From positions 27,538 through 91,537 of the forward strand of contig JBFXDD010000020.1 in the NCBI GenBank assembly GCA_050181465.1: 64,000 bases of DNA, given 5' to 3'. Each line of letters begins with the position of its first letter. Position 1 is the first letter of the stretch. Shown here piece after piece: positions 36,138 through 45,886 of the stretch. Source of the DNA: JACRLW01 sp050181465 (GTDB lineage: Bacteria; Planctomycetota; UBA1135; UBA2386). The notes below the pieces were generated by a model that did not search any database, was not told the origin of the DNA, and was given only the letters and a program-made list of their open reading frames with translations. Both the position numbers and the translations under genes were made by a program.

Positions 36138-38709
36138 TGTAGCCGCCCTGCAGGAGGCGAACCGCGTTGCTGTAGGTCAGCGGAAGCGGACGCGGCGCGA
36201 GCGGATCGATGAAGCTGAACGTCGTGTAGGACGGCGCACCGACCAAGGCCGGCTCGACCGGGATCGTCAGGTTGTAGGCAGCCACACCCGCAGCCGAGGA
36301 GTTGGCGCCTTCCGTGACGACGACGTCGTGGTAGAGCACGCACCCGTTACCGCCGATGATCGAGAGATCCAGCGGAAGAACGAACGCGCCCCAGTTGGTC
36401 GTGCTGAAGCCGAAGAGCAACACGCCGCCAGAACTGGCCGGCGCACCCGTGCAGCGGAACGTCATCGGCGTTCCCTGCACGTAGTTGTTGCCAGCCTGGA
36501 CGATCGTGTGCACCGGCACCTGTCGGTTGCCGCCGACACAGCCCGCGCCGATCGAGTTCCAGCTACCTTGGACGAAGTCCCAGTATTGGGCAGTCGCGGT
36601 CAGGTTGCCGGTCATCGTCAGGTTGATCGAGTTCTGCCCCTCTGGGTAGATCGTGCGACCGACGACCCAGCGACGGAACGGATCCGGACCGATCGCGGCC
36701 GGAGCCGTGAGCGTGACCACTTCGTCATCGCGGTAGAAGCGCGTGAAGCCGGTCGTGCCGTTGCCGTTGCCGTTGATGTCGGTCGGGCTGATCGTGATCG
36801 CGACACCCGAGCTCGGGTTCGAGGAGTTCACGGTCAGGGTGCGACGGATCTTGTAGCGAGCTTCGGCGAGGTCGTCTGAACCGCCGATCGACGTCGTGTC
36901 GTAGGTCAGCTCGCCGATCGGTTGCAGCACGTAGGTCGTGCTCGTGGCCACGGCCTTCGTCGCCCAACGTTCGAACGAGTAGGTGACGGAACCCGAGACG
37001 ACGCTCGCCGGCGCGGTGACCGCGTAACCCTGACTCGGCGCGAAGCGACGGCTGAAGTTGGTATTGCCATCCTTCAGTCCGTCGAGCGAAGTCACGCTCA
37101 GCGTGATCGGCACGCCGGCGACCCCGGTGGACTCGACCAGGAGGTTGACCCAGGTCGGCTCGAAGTCGTTGCGACCGAACCAGACGTAACGCGGATCATT
37201 GTCGGCGCCACCGGTCCCGCCGTTCTGCGCCATGCCGGTGCCGATGAAGGTCCGGTTGTACGTCGGGTGCAGGTGCACGTCGAAGTAGTCACCCCAACGA
37301 TTGCTGCTTGGACCGTGCGTGCCGGTGTTCATCGAGGTCGTCGTCGTCGAGCCACCGAAGGGCTGGTAGCTGTCGTAGATCGTCGACGTGGAGCGGACGT
37401 AGGTGGACGGTCCGCCCAGAGCGAAGACCATGCCGACGTCGCCCGAGCTGTTCCCGCGACCCGTGCCGTAGGCCCAGGTGAGCGTCGAATTCCAAATGTC
37501 CTGCTCGCCGATCAACGTGCGGTTGGTATCCGCCGTGAACCGAGCGATGCGAGTGTATGGCAACGGACGACTTCCGCCGTTCCCCGCACTGGTCCAGACG
37601 AACCCGAGTTGTGTCGGGGTGCTGAACGCGCCGCGGAATCGGCCGACGACACGGCCGCACCAATCGCGACCATCGGGGCCGGGGCAGGAAGCGGTGGCGT
37701 TGGTCCAAGAGCCCACGGTCCGACTGACACGGCTCCACGTCCCCGTGTTCGTGTAGTAGTAGACGAACACGCTCGTCGTGGTGTCGAACGCGGCGAAGTA
37801 GCAGCGGTCGTCGGTGGACGGACGATCGGCGATCCGATAGGTCGCGCCGTCGATCGTCGAGTTGGTGAGGAAGGCGAAGCTCAACGCGGAGCCGGCGGCG
37901 AGATCGGCAATCTCCATGCGCCAGATCACGGATCCGACATACGAGCCGCCGGCGCTGAAGACGTTGGCCGAGGCGTAGAGCCAGTCACCGCCCTGGGCGA
38001 TGTCCGGGAAGTCCAGCCAGTTACCGGCGGCGAAGCCGAAGCTCTGGGGGTTGAAGGTCCACGTGGTCCAACTGCCGCTGCTCCCCGCAGCCAGGTCTGC
38101 CCGACCATTGGCTACCGCGATGCGGTAGGAGCCATTCTGCGAGGTCGAGCTGTAGCTGTACTGAAGCAGCCACACCGCGATGTCGGAGGAATCGACGTAA
38201 TACATCCGCTGGTCACAGCAGAAGCCGCCGTCGATCGCACCGAAGCGCGAGTAGGGGCTGACGTAAGCCCAAGTCTCGCCGTTGTCGAGGGAGCGGGCGG
38301 CGTACCAGTTGCCGGTCTGCCACACGGTGTCTTGCGCCAGCGCAACCGAAGGCTCACCAGTGCTCGAGGTGGACGCGCCGGTCGGCTTGACCACTCGGTT
38401 CTGGAAGTAGGTGAACGCGCCGGTCCCCGTGGGCTGCGGGGCATCGGCAGAGATGTCCATCGAAGGCGGCGTGTTCGGGCCGGGGACGGGGGCGCCGTCT
38501 GGGATCGCCGGCGCCGCATGAGGCGGCAGACCGCCGACGAGCGGACCCGGCGGAACCGGGATGTCGAGTGTGGGCTGGGCCGGCCAGAACTCCGGTTGAA
38601 TCGGAATACCTGGCGTGTCGAAGCCCTTGACCTCCGTGGGGTCTTGGGCTGACGCGGCCGCGATGGGCAGCATGGCCGCCAAAGCAGTGAGCAGGAGCGA
38701 GTGTTTCAT
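36133..38709 (-). CDS. Large secreted BNR/sialidase-like protein with shared C-terminal module
   Basis: This 858 aa protein has a signal peptide (MKHSLLLTALAAMLPIAAASAQ), then a proline-rich linker. The next region, of about 400 residues, contains a sialidase/BNR-like segment (ARSLDNGETWAYVSPYSRFG, aromatic- and Gly-rich beta blades). Two Ig-like repeats follow (VNLLVESTGVAGVPITLSVT and LTVNSSNPSSGVAITISPTD, each with a FTRFY/FSRRF strand). The last 130 residues (LLFGFS, LDLSIIGGNGC, TIPVEPALVG) match the C-terminal module of other exported proteins here. There are no obvious catalytic residues; surface adhesion or glycan binding is possible. I chose the ATG at 38709 for its signal peptide. 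Confidence 0.75.
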   Translation of the reverse strand: MKHSLLLTALAAMLPIAAASAQDPTEVKGFDTPGIPIQPEFWPAQPTLDIPVPPGPLVGGLPPHAAPAIPDGAPVPGPNTPPSMDISADAPQPTGTGAFTYFQNRVVKPTGASTSSTGEPSVALAQDTVWQTGNWYAARSLDNGETWAYVSPYSRFGAIDGGFCCDQRMYYVDSSDIAVWLLQYSYSSTSQNGSYRIAVANGRADLAAGSSGSWTTWTFNPQSFGFAAGNWLDFPDIAQGGDWLYASANVFSAGGSYVGSVIWRMEIADLAAGSALSFAFLTNSTIDGATYRIADRPSTDDRCYFAAFDTTTSVFVYYYTNTGTWSRVSRTVGSWTNATASCPGPDGRDWCGRVVGRFRGAFSTPTQLGFVWTSAGNGGSRPLPYTRIARFTADTNRTLIGEQDIWNSTLTWAYGTGRGNSSGDVGMVFALGGPSTYVRSTSTIYDSYQPFGGSTTTTSMNTGTHGPSSNRWGDYFDVHLHPTYNRTFIGTGMAQNGGTGGADNDPRYVWFGRNDFEPTWVNLLVESTGVAGVPITLSVTSLDGLKDGNTNFSRRFAPSQGYAVTAPASVVSGSVTYSFERWATKAVATSTTYVLQPIGELTYDTTSIGGSDDLAEARYKIRRTLTVNSSNPSSGVAITISPTDINGNGNGTTGFTRFYRDDEVVTLTAPAAIGPDPFRRWVVGRTIYPEGQNSINLTMTGNLTATAQYWDFVQGSWNSIGAGCVGGNRQVPVHTIVQAGNNYVQGTPMTFRCTGAPASSGGVLLFGFSTTNWGAFVLPLDLSIIGGNGCVLYHDVVVTEGANSSAAGVAAYNLTIPVEPALVGAPSYTTFSFIDPLAPRPLPLTYSNAVRLLQGGYN

Positions 38710-38910
38710 GGGGATGAGAGGAGAAGCGACAAAGGACCCGCGGGAGTGTACTCGAATTCCGAAAATCGCTCGCACCTCGAGAACCTGGGGCGATACCGGC
38801 AATCCGCTCGTCCGCAAGTGTCATTCGGGGCGAAACCACGCGTGGCCGTGGACTAGACTGCCACCGCCGACACACGCGAGCCATCCAGACTCAACTCGAA
38901 GCGATTCTTC

Positions 38911-41652
38911 ATGACTTACGCAACCTGCGTGTCGGCCGTGATGGCCGGCGCCATGGCCGTGTCGTTGCTGGCCCAAGACGGCATCGAATCTTCCCCGCGA
39001 AAGCGTCCGACGTCCTCCCGAATCATCATGCTGACCGGCACTCGCCCGTCGCTGGATTCGGTGATCGCGGCTCGCCTGTCACCGATCGACTCCACCAACG
39101 CGACTCGCCAAGCCGTCGCCGATCTGGAGGCCGAGACCGTGGCACGCCGTGCGTCCCTCTGCAAAGCGATCGAGGACTCCGGCGGTAAAGTGATCCGGCA
39201 CTTCTGGATCATCGATGCCGTGGAGGTCGAAATCGGGCCAGCCGCCGAGTCCGATCTTCTCGCTCGCCCCGAGGTCCAAAGGGTCGTGGAGAACTCGCAG
39301 CGCGAGATGGGTGACGCCGGGCGAACGCTGCCGATCCTGTTGTCGACAGACTTCCAGAATCACAACTCGGACGGCGTCAACGTCCGCGGCATCCGCGGCA
39401 GCGGCGTGGCGATCGCGATCGTGGACAGCGGACTCGACGTCGACATGAACGGGATCGGGCGTCCGCACCGAACCTTCTACCCCGGCGGCAATCCCAGCAA
39501 TCCCGGCGGCGGAATCGGGGGCTCTCGCATTCTCGCCAACCGACAGATCGGTGCCCAGCCCGCCGGCGACATCATCGATCACGGTACACGCGTGGCCGGC
39601 GTCGCCGCCGGTGCACGGTGGAACAACAGCGTGTCGGCTGACGATGGCCATGCTCCGGAAGCCCGCTTCGTAGGCTACTCGCTACCCGACCTACAGAACG
39701 GCGCGACCGAGTTGTCGTCGATGGTCCAAGCTTGGCAGACTTGTGCAATCGACGCCGCGGCGCTCGGGATCCGCGTCGCCGTGATCTCCTACGACGGCAC
39801 TTCGGATCCACTCTCTCCGGAACAAGCCGCGATGGACGCTTGCGCCGAAGTCGCCGACATCGCGATCTGCGCAATGGCGGGCAACGATCCCAGCGCGCAG
39901 AGCTTCTATCAAGGGGCCACCAACATCGTGTCGGTCGGTTCCGTGCAGCATGACACGCATGCGATGAGCGCATTCAGTGCCCGCGGGCCGCTGATCTCGC
40001 CGGGACTCGGCGGGCGACGTTATCCAACCTGTGTCGCGAACGGCGATCTGATCACCATGCCGTCGGCCGACCAAGAAGGCGCCAGCGTGCTGAGAAGCGG
40101 CACTTCGTACTCCGCGCCGCAGGTCGCAGGCGCACTCGCGTTGTTCCGCTCGGTGAGCACGGCAACGGCAGACGAGGCCCGCGCCGCGCTGGTGGCAACC
40201 CTCGACTCCGCGGCGGAGAACAACGCACCGAACGAGCGTGGTCTCGGCTTCGGCTACCTGCGTGACGACCGACTCGTCGACCTCGCGCAGGGCCGACTCC
40301 CCGGCCAGATTCGCCGCGGCGCAGTGGATTCCCTCGCGCGCACCTGGAGCGCGTCGCAGCAAGTGAACCGCGGCGAGACCTGGAGCGCTGCGGTCGCGTG
40401 GTCGCGGCGCAACACGACGTCCACTTCATGGGCGAACTTGCGATTGCGTGTGGTCCTCAATGGCCAGGAAATCGCCAGCTCCGACGGCGAGTTCGACACG
40501 ATCGAAGCGGCGATCTTCGCCATCGACCAGACCGGGACGCTCACGCTCGAGGTGACGGCAGTCCAATTCGAGACCGGCCGTCTGTCGCAGGGATTCGGAT
40601 TCGCACTGGCCCGCAGTGTGCGCCCGACCATCGCGAAGTTCGGCGAACCATGTGAAGGCCCGCGACCGGTGCTGTCGCGCGCGATCGGGATCGAGCCGGT
40701 GAGTGCGGCGAGCGGGTTCAGCAACGGATCGAGCAACGTCTTGTTCGGCGGTCAGCCACATCGCGTGTTGCAGTGGATCGACACGCCGGGCCTCGCCTCC
40801 GCGTTCTCGGCGAAGGGCATCGGCTTCCGGCGCGACGAGAGCACGAGTTCGTGGCAGCGTACGGTCGTCGATCTCGCGCTGACCCTCTCGCAGACCGAGG
40901 CTCGGAATGCAACCGCTTCGCCGTCGTTCGCACAGAACTACGGACGGTTGGTCAGCACGGTCATCGCAAGACGTAGCTTCGCGCTGCCGGCGTTCGCTGC
41001 GCCGCCGACCGACGCTGGAAACTTCGACGTCGTACTACCCTTCGATCGACCCTTCGCCCGCGTCTTCGATCCGTTCCAGGGAGGCGTCGCGCACAGCCTG
41101 ATGCTCGACCTCCAGGTGTTCGGCGGCGCGACGAGTGGCGGCCCAGTCAACTACCCGCTCGACGCCGAGCTCGGCAGCAACGCGGTCACCGTGTTCGCCA
41201 ACAATCCCATGGCCACGAGCGGCACCGTCGGTCGCGGGATCGCGACCGTGTTCGGCTTCCACACCGCGTTTGGGAACGGCGCCCGCGGGCTTCTCGAACC
41301 GTTCGGAACTCCGGCGCTCGGGACGACCTTCGGGGTCGACCTGAGCGGCGCGAGTCCCCTCTCGCCGGTGATCCTGTTCCTCGGCTTCTCGAACCAGTTC
41401 GTCGCCGGCACACGGCTGCCGCTGTCGCTCGCCGCGTTCGGAGGAGAGGGCTGCTTCCTTCAAGTCAGTCCTGACCTGTCGCTGTCGTCGACGGCGACCG
41501 CGACCGCAGAAGCGAGCTTTCGCTACGCGATGCCGGTGTCGGGTGCCGCGCTGGGGATTCGGCTCTACCATCAGGCGATGATCGCCGATCCGAACGTGAA
41601 CGCGCTGGGCTTCCGCACCAGCGACGGACTGCAGGCGGTCATCGGCCGCTGA
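38911..41652 (+). CDS. Secreted subtilisin-like (S8) serine protease
   Basis: This 913 aa protein has a short signal peptide and a propeptide-like region to about residue 150. The subtilase domain has Asp172 (IAIVDSGLD), His224 (DHGTRVAG), oxyanion Asn325 (AMAGND) and catalytic Ser399 (SGTSYSAP), so the triad is complete. A beta-rich stretch follows (about 450-780). The end carries the same C-terminal module as other exported proteins of this window (VILFLGFS, FGGEGC, AMPVSGAALGIRLYHQAMI). It probably degrades proteins outside the cell. It is divergent from the 36133-38709 gene with a 200-bp gap holding both promoters. Confidence 0.92.
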   Translation: MTYATCVSAVMAGAMAVSLLAQDGIESSPRKRPTSSRIIMLTGTRPSLDSVIAARLSPIDSTNATRQAVADLEAETVARRASLCKAIEDSGGKVIRHFWIIDAVEVEIGPAAESDLLARPEVQRVVENSQREMGDAGRTLPILLSTDFQNHNSDGVNVRGIRGSGVAIAIVDSGLDVDMNGIGRPHRTFYPGGNPSNPGGGIGGSRILANRQIGAQPAGDIIDHGTRVAGVAAGARWNNSVSADDGHAPEARFVGYSLPDLQNGATELSSMVQAWQTCAIDAAALGIRVAVISYDGTSDPLSPEQAAMDACAEVADIAICAMAGNDPSAQSFYQGATNIVSVGSVQHDTHAMSAFSARGPLISPGLGGRRYPTCVANGDLITMPSADQEGASVLRSGTSYSAPQVAGALALFRSVSTATADEARAALVATLDSAAENNAPNERGLGFGYLRDDRLVDLAQGRLPGQIRRGAVDSLARTWSASQQVNRGETWSAAVAWSRRNTTSTSWANLRLRVVLNGQEIASSDGEFDTIEAAIFAIDQTGTLTLEVTAVQFETGRLSQGFGFALARSVRPTIAKFGEPCEGPRPVLSRAIGIEPVSAASGFSNGSSNVLFGGQPHRVLQWIDTPGLASAFSAKGIGFRRDESTSSWQRTVVDLALTLSQTEARNATASPSFAQNYGRLVSTVIARRSFALPAFAAPPTDAGNFDVVLPFDRPFARVFDPFQGGVAHSLMLDLQVFGGATSGGPVNYPLDAELGSNAVTVFANNPMATSGTVGRGIATVFGFHTAFGNGARGLLEPFGTPALGTTFGVDLSGASPLSPVILFLGFSNQFVAGTRLPLSLAAFGGEGCFLQVSPDLSLSSTATATAEASFRYAMPVSGAALGIRLYHQAMIADPNVNALGFRTSDGLQAVIGR

Positions 41653-41665
41653 TCTCGACCACACC

Positions 41666-41893
41666 ATGCCGCTCTATCGCTATCGCTGTGATTCCTGCCG
41701 CCACGGTTTCGAGGAGCTGATGTCCGCTCGCGAAGCCGAGGTGGCGACCGCGGTCCGGTGCCCGCAGTGCAACTCGGATAAGACCGAGCGTGAGCTGACC
41801 ACCTTTGCGGTGCGCGGCGACAGCGCGAGCGAGGCAAGTGCTGAGCCGTTCTGCGGCCGCTGCGGCGAGAATCGCCCACCTTGTGGGGCGTGA
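41666..41893 (+). CDS. FmdB-type zinc ribbon protein
   Basis: This 75 aa protein begins MPLYRYRCDSC, the typical FmdB-family start. It has two CxxC pairs (Cys8/11 and Cys32/35) forming a zinc ribbon, and an additional C-terminal cysteine cluster (CGRCGENRPPC). Family members are small putative regulatory proteins of unknown mechanism. The gene begins 13 nt after the subtilase stop and may be co-transcribed. Confidence 0.85.
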   Translation: MPLYRYRCDSCRHGFEELMSAREAEVATAVRCPQCNSDKTERELTTFAVRGDSASEASAEPFCGRCGENRPPCGA

Positions 41894-41942
41894 GTCACGG
41901 CGCGGGAGGCGCAGGGACGAGGCAGCAACCCAGTCGCCGCCT

Positions 41943-42764
41943 TCACCACACGCGCGCACGCGCTTGCACGAAGGAATAGAAGAACACCGCGTTGGGGTCG
42001 CGCCCGACGATCGCGAGTTCTTCCTCCATTCCGCGCACGGTTGCCTCGGCGATCTTGCCGGTCTCGAGCAAGCCGGGCGCGGCGCTCAACAGCAACTCCG
42101 TCCAGTAGGCCAGCATCTCTGCGCGCTCCCCGGGGGCGCGGTTGTCGAGGAAGAAGGTCTTCACCGTCGTCACCACGTCGCGAAAGCCGACTGCCTGGAG
42201 CAAGTTGCCGAGCTTGGCGCCGACGAAAGGATCGCCGCCGATCTCGAGTTGGTGATCGTTGAACGCGCGCCAGAAGTCCAGGGTGTGCGGGCTATAGGGG
42301 TCGACGAAGAAGCTGGCGTTCATCACTTCCGTGCACACCACCGGTGAGCCGGCGCGGAGCACTCGGCGAGCCTCCGACAACACGCGCATCGGCTCGCCCA
42401 CGTGCTCCAGGATCCAGCAGAGGAACGCGGCATCGAATCGACCGGCTTCGAACGGAAGTGACGCCGCATCGCCCTCTTCGAAGGTGTAGCGATCGGTCGC
42501 CCATGGCTGGGTGACGAGATAGGTCCTCGCCCGGGCGAGGTTCTCCTTCGAGCGATCGATCCCCGTGACCTGCAGTTCGGGGAAGTAGCGCAAGAGGATC
42601 GAAGTCTGAGCCCCCACTCCGGAGCCGATCTCGAGGAGCTCGTGCGAGCGCCGGAACGGAAGTTGGTCGTGGATGTGCGGCTCGAGTTGCCGCGCCTGAC
42701 GGATCAGGCGGTCCTGTTCGGTCGCGGTGAAACCGTGGAGATACCCAGTCGCCTTGCGAGTCAT
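41943..42764 (-). CDS. Class I SAM-dependent methyltransferase
   Basis: This 273 aa protein has motif I LLEIGSGVGAQT, the acidic post-I residue in VTGIDRSKENL, and EEGDAASLPFEAGRFDAAFLCWILEHV, the signature of small-molecule class I methyltransferases. The N-terminal part (GYLHGFTATEQDRLIRQ) is shared with UbiE/coenzyme-Q-like and similar enzymes. The substrate cannot be inferred. It converges on the FmdB gene, and its 5' side is repeat copy 3, so the promoter lies in or near that element. Confidence 0.87.
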   Translation of the reverse strand: MTRKATGYLHGFTATEQDRLIRQARQLEPHIHDQLPFRRSHELLEIGSGVGAQTSILLRYFPELQVTGIDRSKENLARARTYLVTQPWATDRYTFEEGDAASLPFEAGRFDAAFLCWILEHVGEPMRVLSEARRVLRAGSPVVCTEVMNASFFVDPYSPHTLDFWRAFNDHQLEIGGDPFVGAKLGNLLQAVGFRDVVTTVKTFFLDNRAPGERAEMLAYWTELLLSAAPGLLETGKIAEATVRGMEEELAIVGRDPNAVFFYSFVQARARVW

Positions 42765-42779
42765 CGGTTCGCCCAGATC

Positions 42780-42963
42780 CTAGCTCGGACCATGCGTGAA
42801 CGTCGTCGCGAGATCGCAGCAGGTCGATGCCCGGCAAGGAGCTCCGTTCGGCGACGACCGAAGCGTAGCCGTAGCTACGCTGCCAGGGAGGAGCCGACGT
42901 AGCGACGCCGCCGGGCGCGAGTTGCGGCGATCGCAGCAGACGTTCGCGAAGAGTCTGGGCGAG
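42780..42963. repeat. Long palindromic dispersed repeat, copy 3 (184 bp)
   Basis: The length (184 bp) and orientation match copy 2. The left arm (CTAGCTCGGACCATGCGTGA) and right arm (GACGTTCGCGAAGAGTCTGG) have diverged more than in copies 1 and 2. The interior keeps AGGTCGATGCCCGGCAAGGA and CGTAGCTACGCTGCCAGG. It occupies most of the 256-bp divergent gap between the methyltransferase and the lipid-transport operon, so it must contain or border both promoters. Confidence 0.9.
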
Positions 42964-43020
42964 CCACGACGGAATCGGCTTCCCCGCGGTCGCAGCGGAC
43001 TGCACACTGTGACGCTTCGC

Positions 43021-44139
43021 ATGACCGGTTCGCTCGCGATGGAACGGACGGCCGACGCGCGCCGCCTCCTGCTCCGCGGCCGCCTCGTGCTCAACGACGG
43101 CCAGCCGAGTTGGGCCGAATTGCGAGAGGCGGTGCGTGCAAACCCCGACCTCGAATCGCTCGACCTGTCGGGAATCGAACGCATCGACGGCGCCGGCGCG
43201 GCCTGGCTGCTGGCGCTGCGGGCCGACGCCGCGCGCGGGGGGCGACGCATCGAGTTCCTGCATCCACGACCGCAGACCCAACGGCTGCTCGACCTCTATC
43301 GCTGCCCAAGTGAGTTCTCCTGCCTCAAGGATGCCCCCCGTGAGACCCCGGTTCTGGCGGAGATCGGCGCCACCACCATGGATCTCGTCCGCGGCTTCCG
43401 CGGCGTGTTGGTCTACTCCGGCGATCTGGTCTTCGCGCTCTTCCGTGTGCTGCGCAACCCCCGCAGCCTCAACTGGGGGGAAGTCCCACGCCTGATCGAA
43501 CGCGCCGGCGCCGATGCCGTGCCGATCGTGCTGATGATCAACTTCCTCATCGGCTTGATCGTGGCGCTTCAGGCGGCGGAGCAGCTCCAACGATTCGGCG
43601 CGAACCAGCTGCTCGCCGATCTGGTGGGGCTGTCACTCACGCGGGAGCTGGCGCCGCTGATCACCGCGATTCTCGTGGCCGGCCGATCCGGTGCCGCGTT
43701 CGCGGCCGAGCTTGGAACGATGCGCGTCAATGAAGAGATCGATGCCCTGCGCACCCTCGGCATCGACCCCGAGCGTCATCTCGTGCTGCCGCGCGTCGTC
43801 GCGCTCGCGCTGGTGGCACCGATCCTCACCGCGCTTGGCATGGCGATCGGCATCCTCGCCGGGATGCTCATCGGCATGATCCGCCTGGACTTGACTCCGA
43901 TCGGTTACTGGAACGAACTGGCGCTCGCCGTGCGGAGTCTCGACGTCGCAGAAGGCCTGACCAAGAGTTTGGTCTTCGCGATGATCGCGACGTTCATCGC
44001 GTGTCAGCGCGGCCTGGCAGCGCGCGGTGGCGCGGCGGGGGTCGGCTTGTCCACGACCTCGGCGGTCGTGACCATCATCTTCCACTTGGTCGCGGCGGAC
44101 GCGCTGCTCTCCATTACCTTCAACGCGCTGCGCGGATGA
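43021..44139 (+). CDS. mlaE: MlaE-family lipid ABC transporter permease with N-terminal STAS (MlaB-like) domain
   Basis: This protein of about 372 aa has residues 1-100 as a STAS domain (LESLDLSGIERIDGAGAAWLLAL). Residues 110-372 are the MlaE permease, with five or six helices and the conserved GLIVALQAAEQLQRFGA segment. Mla systems move phospholipids or other lipids between the membranes of diderm bacteria. MlaB is normally a separate STAS protein; the fusion places both parts in one chain. A GTG at 43009 is an alternative start. The stop overlaps the mlaF start. The operon is mlaE-mlaF-mlaD-PqiC. Confidence 0.93.
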   Translation: MTGSLAMERTADARRLLLRGRLVLNDGQPSWAELREAVRANPDLESLDLSGIERIDGAGAAWLLALRADAARGGRRIEFLHPRPQTQRLLDLYRCPSEFSCLKDAPRETPVLAEIGATTMDLVRGFRGVLVYSGDLVFALFRVLRNPRSLNWGEVPRLIERAGADAVPIVLMINFLIGLIVALQAAEQLQRFGANQLLADLVGLSLTRELAPLITAILVAGRSGAAFAAELGTMRVNEEIDALRTLGIDPERHLVLPRVVALALVAPILTALGMAIGILAGMLIGMIRLDLTPIGYWNELALAVRSLDVAEGLTKSLVFAMIATFIACQRGLAARGGAAGVGLSTTSAVVTIIFHLVAADALLSITFNALRG

Positions 44140-44864
44140 TCGAAGTTCAGGATCTCAGCGTCGGCTGGAGCGGCAAGGCGATCCTCTCGGGCATGACGTT
44201 TCGCGTGGAGTCCCGCGAACGATTCGCGATCCTCGGCGGGAGCGGCTGCGGAAAGTCCACTCTTCTGCGCCATCTGATCGGCCTCGAAGCGCCGCTGGCC
44301 GGCAGCGTGCGCATCGCCGGTTCGGCGCCGACCCTCAGCGATGAAGAACCGCCCAGAGCGGGAGTGCTGTTCCAATCCGCGGCGCTCTTCGGCTCCGAGA
44401 CCTTGCTCGAGAACGTCGCGCTACCGTTGCGACGCTGGACTTCGCTCAGCCGCGCCGCCATGGAGGAGGTCGCCTACGCACGGCTTCGGCTCGTCGGGCT
44501 GGGCGGCTTCGAGAACCACCTCCCGGCAGAAGTCTCGGGCGGCATGCGCAAGCGGGCCGGCATCGCTCGGGCGCTCGCGCTCGAACCGGGGCTCTTGTTC
44601 CTCGACGAACCTTCGGCAGGACTCGACCCCATCACCTCGGCGGAACTCGATCGACTGATGCTCACACTCAACCAGGATCTCGGCGTGACGATCGTGTTCG
44701 TGTCGCACGAAATGGAGAGCATCCTCACCGTCGCGACCCGCTGCATCGTGCTCGATCGCGAGGCAGGCGGCATCATCGCCGACGCCAGTCCACAGGTCTT
44801 GCGCGACGAGTCGAGCGATCCTCGCATCCGCGCATTCTTCCATCGTCTTCCGCGGAGTGCGTGA
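44136..44864 (+). CDS. mlaF: MlaF-type ABC transporter ATPase
   Basis: This 242 aa protein has Walker A GGSGCGKS at 34-41, a signature VSGGMRKR (the GGM variant typical of MlaF), Walker B LLFLDEPSAGLDP and the switch histidine in FVSHEM. It powers the lipid transporter with the MlaE permease and the MlaD ring. The ATG at 44136 overlaps the mlaE stop (ATGA), and its end overlaps the mlaD GTG. Motifs are complete. Confidence 0.95.
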   Translation: MIEVQDLSVGWSGKAILSGMTFRVESRERFAILGGSGCGKSTLLRHLIGLEAPLAGSVRIAGSAPTLSDEEPPRAGVLFQSAALFGSETLLENVALPLRRWTSLSRAAMEEVAYARLRLVGLGGFENHLPAEVSGGMRKRAGIARALALEPGLLFLDEPSAGLDPITSAELDRLMLTLNQDLGVTIVFVSHEMESILTVATRCIVLDREAGGIIADASPQVLRDESSDPRIRAFFHRLPRSA

Positions 44865-45886
44865 GAGGTTTCGTGTCCCCCACCAATCATTGGAAGCTCG
44901 GACTGTTCGTCGTCGTGGGACTCGCGACGATGCTCGCGCTCGCATTCTGGTTCGGCGCGAAGAAGTTCCGCCAGGCCAGCTTCACCGCGATCAGCTACTT
45001 CGACGAACCGGTCACCGGTCTCGAGATCGGTTCCCCAGTGCGATTTCGGGGCATGACCATCGGCAACATCAGCGACATCCGCGCGGCCACCGATCGCCAT
45101 CACCTGGCCGTGCAGATGTCGATCGACGTGCAGAAGCTCGAGGAGATTGGACTGCGCGATCCCGAAGACCCGGATCCACGCGCTGTTCTCATTCCCTATG
45201 GTCTGCGTGCCCGCATCGAGCGCTCCTTCGTCACCGGCGTTGCGTTTCTCCAGACCGATTTCTTCGACATCTCGCGCTACCCCATCCCCCAATACCCGTT
45301 CGAGATCGAAGGCAACACGCTGCACTCGGTGCCGTCGTCACAGAAGACCTTCGAGCGCGGAGTCGAAGACCTCCTGGTCTCAGTGCCTCAACTCATCGTG
45401 TCGCTGGAAGCGCTGACCGAGGAAGTGCACGTATCGCTGCAAGGCGCTGAGGTCGGTGAGACCATGAACGTCCTGCGCGCGACGCTCGAGGACACGCGGC
45501 GAGCAATCACCTCGTTCGATTGGCCAAAGGTCTACGGCGAGACGGTCGAGACGATCGCCGCGGCAACGGATGCCAGTGTCGAGTTGAGGGATCTCGCCAG
45601 GGATCTGCGCAAGGACGACGGCGTGCTCGCGAGACTGTCCGCCGACGTGCACTCACTCACCTCGCAGATCGAGGCTGCGGTGCGCGACGCCGGAATCCCC
45701 GCACTGACGGCATCCCTTCGCCGTGCCGCGGATGGTCTCCAACCGTTCACCGACGACGCATCCGACACGCTGATCGCACTGCGCCAAGCAGCCGATGCCT
45801 TCCGTCAACTGACCGAACTCCTGGAACGTGACCCTGGAGCGCTGCTCCGCGGTCGCGAAGCCGCCGCCGATCCGCGCCGCCGATGA
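44861..45886 (+). CDS. mlaD: MlaD/MCE-domain substrate-binding protein
   Basis: This 341 aa protein has an N-terminal transmembrane helix (WKLGLFVVVGLATMLALAF) and an MCE domain beginning ISYFDEPVTGLEIGSPVRFRG. A long C-terminal helical part (about 190-330) follows, which in related proteins forms a tunnel or needle across the periplasm. The start is a GTG at 44861, overlapping the mlaF stop (GTGA). The C-terminal Arg-rich tail overlaps the next gene by 4 nt. Confidence 0.93.
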   Translation: MRGFVSPTNHWKLGLFVVVGLATMLALAFWFGAKKFRQASFTAISYFDEPVTGLEIGSPVRFRGMTIGNISDIRAATDRHHLAVQMSIDVQKLEEIGLRDPEDPDPRAVLIPYGLRARIERSFVTGVAFLQTDFFDISRYPIPQYPFEIEGNTLHSVPSSQKTFERGVEDLLVSVPQLIVSLEALTEEVHVSLQGAEVGETMNVLRATLEDTRRAITSFDWPKVYGETVETIAAATDASVELRDLARDLRKDDGVLARLSADVHSLTSQIEAAVRDAGIPALTASLRRAADGLQPFTDDASDTLIALRQAADAFRQLTELLERDPGALLRGREAAADPRRR

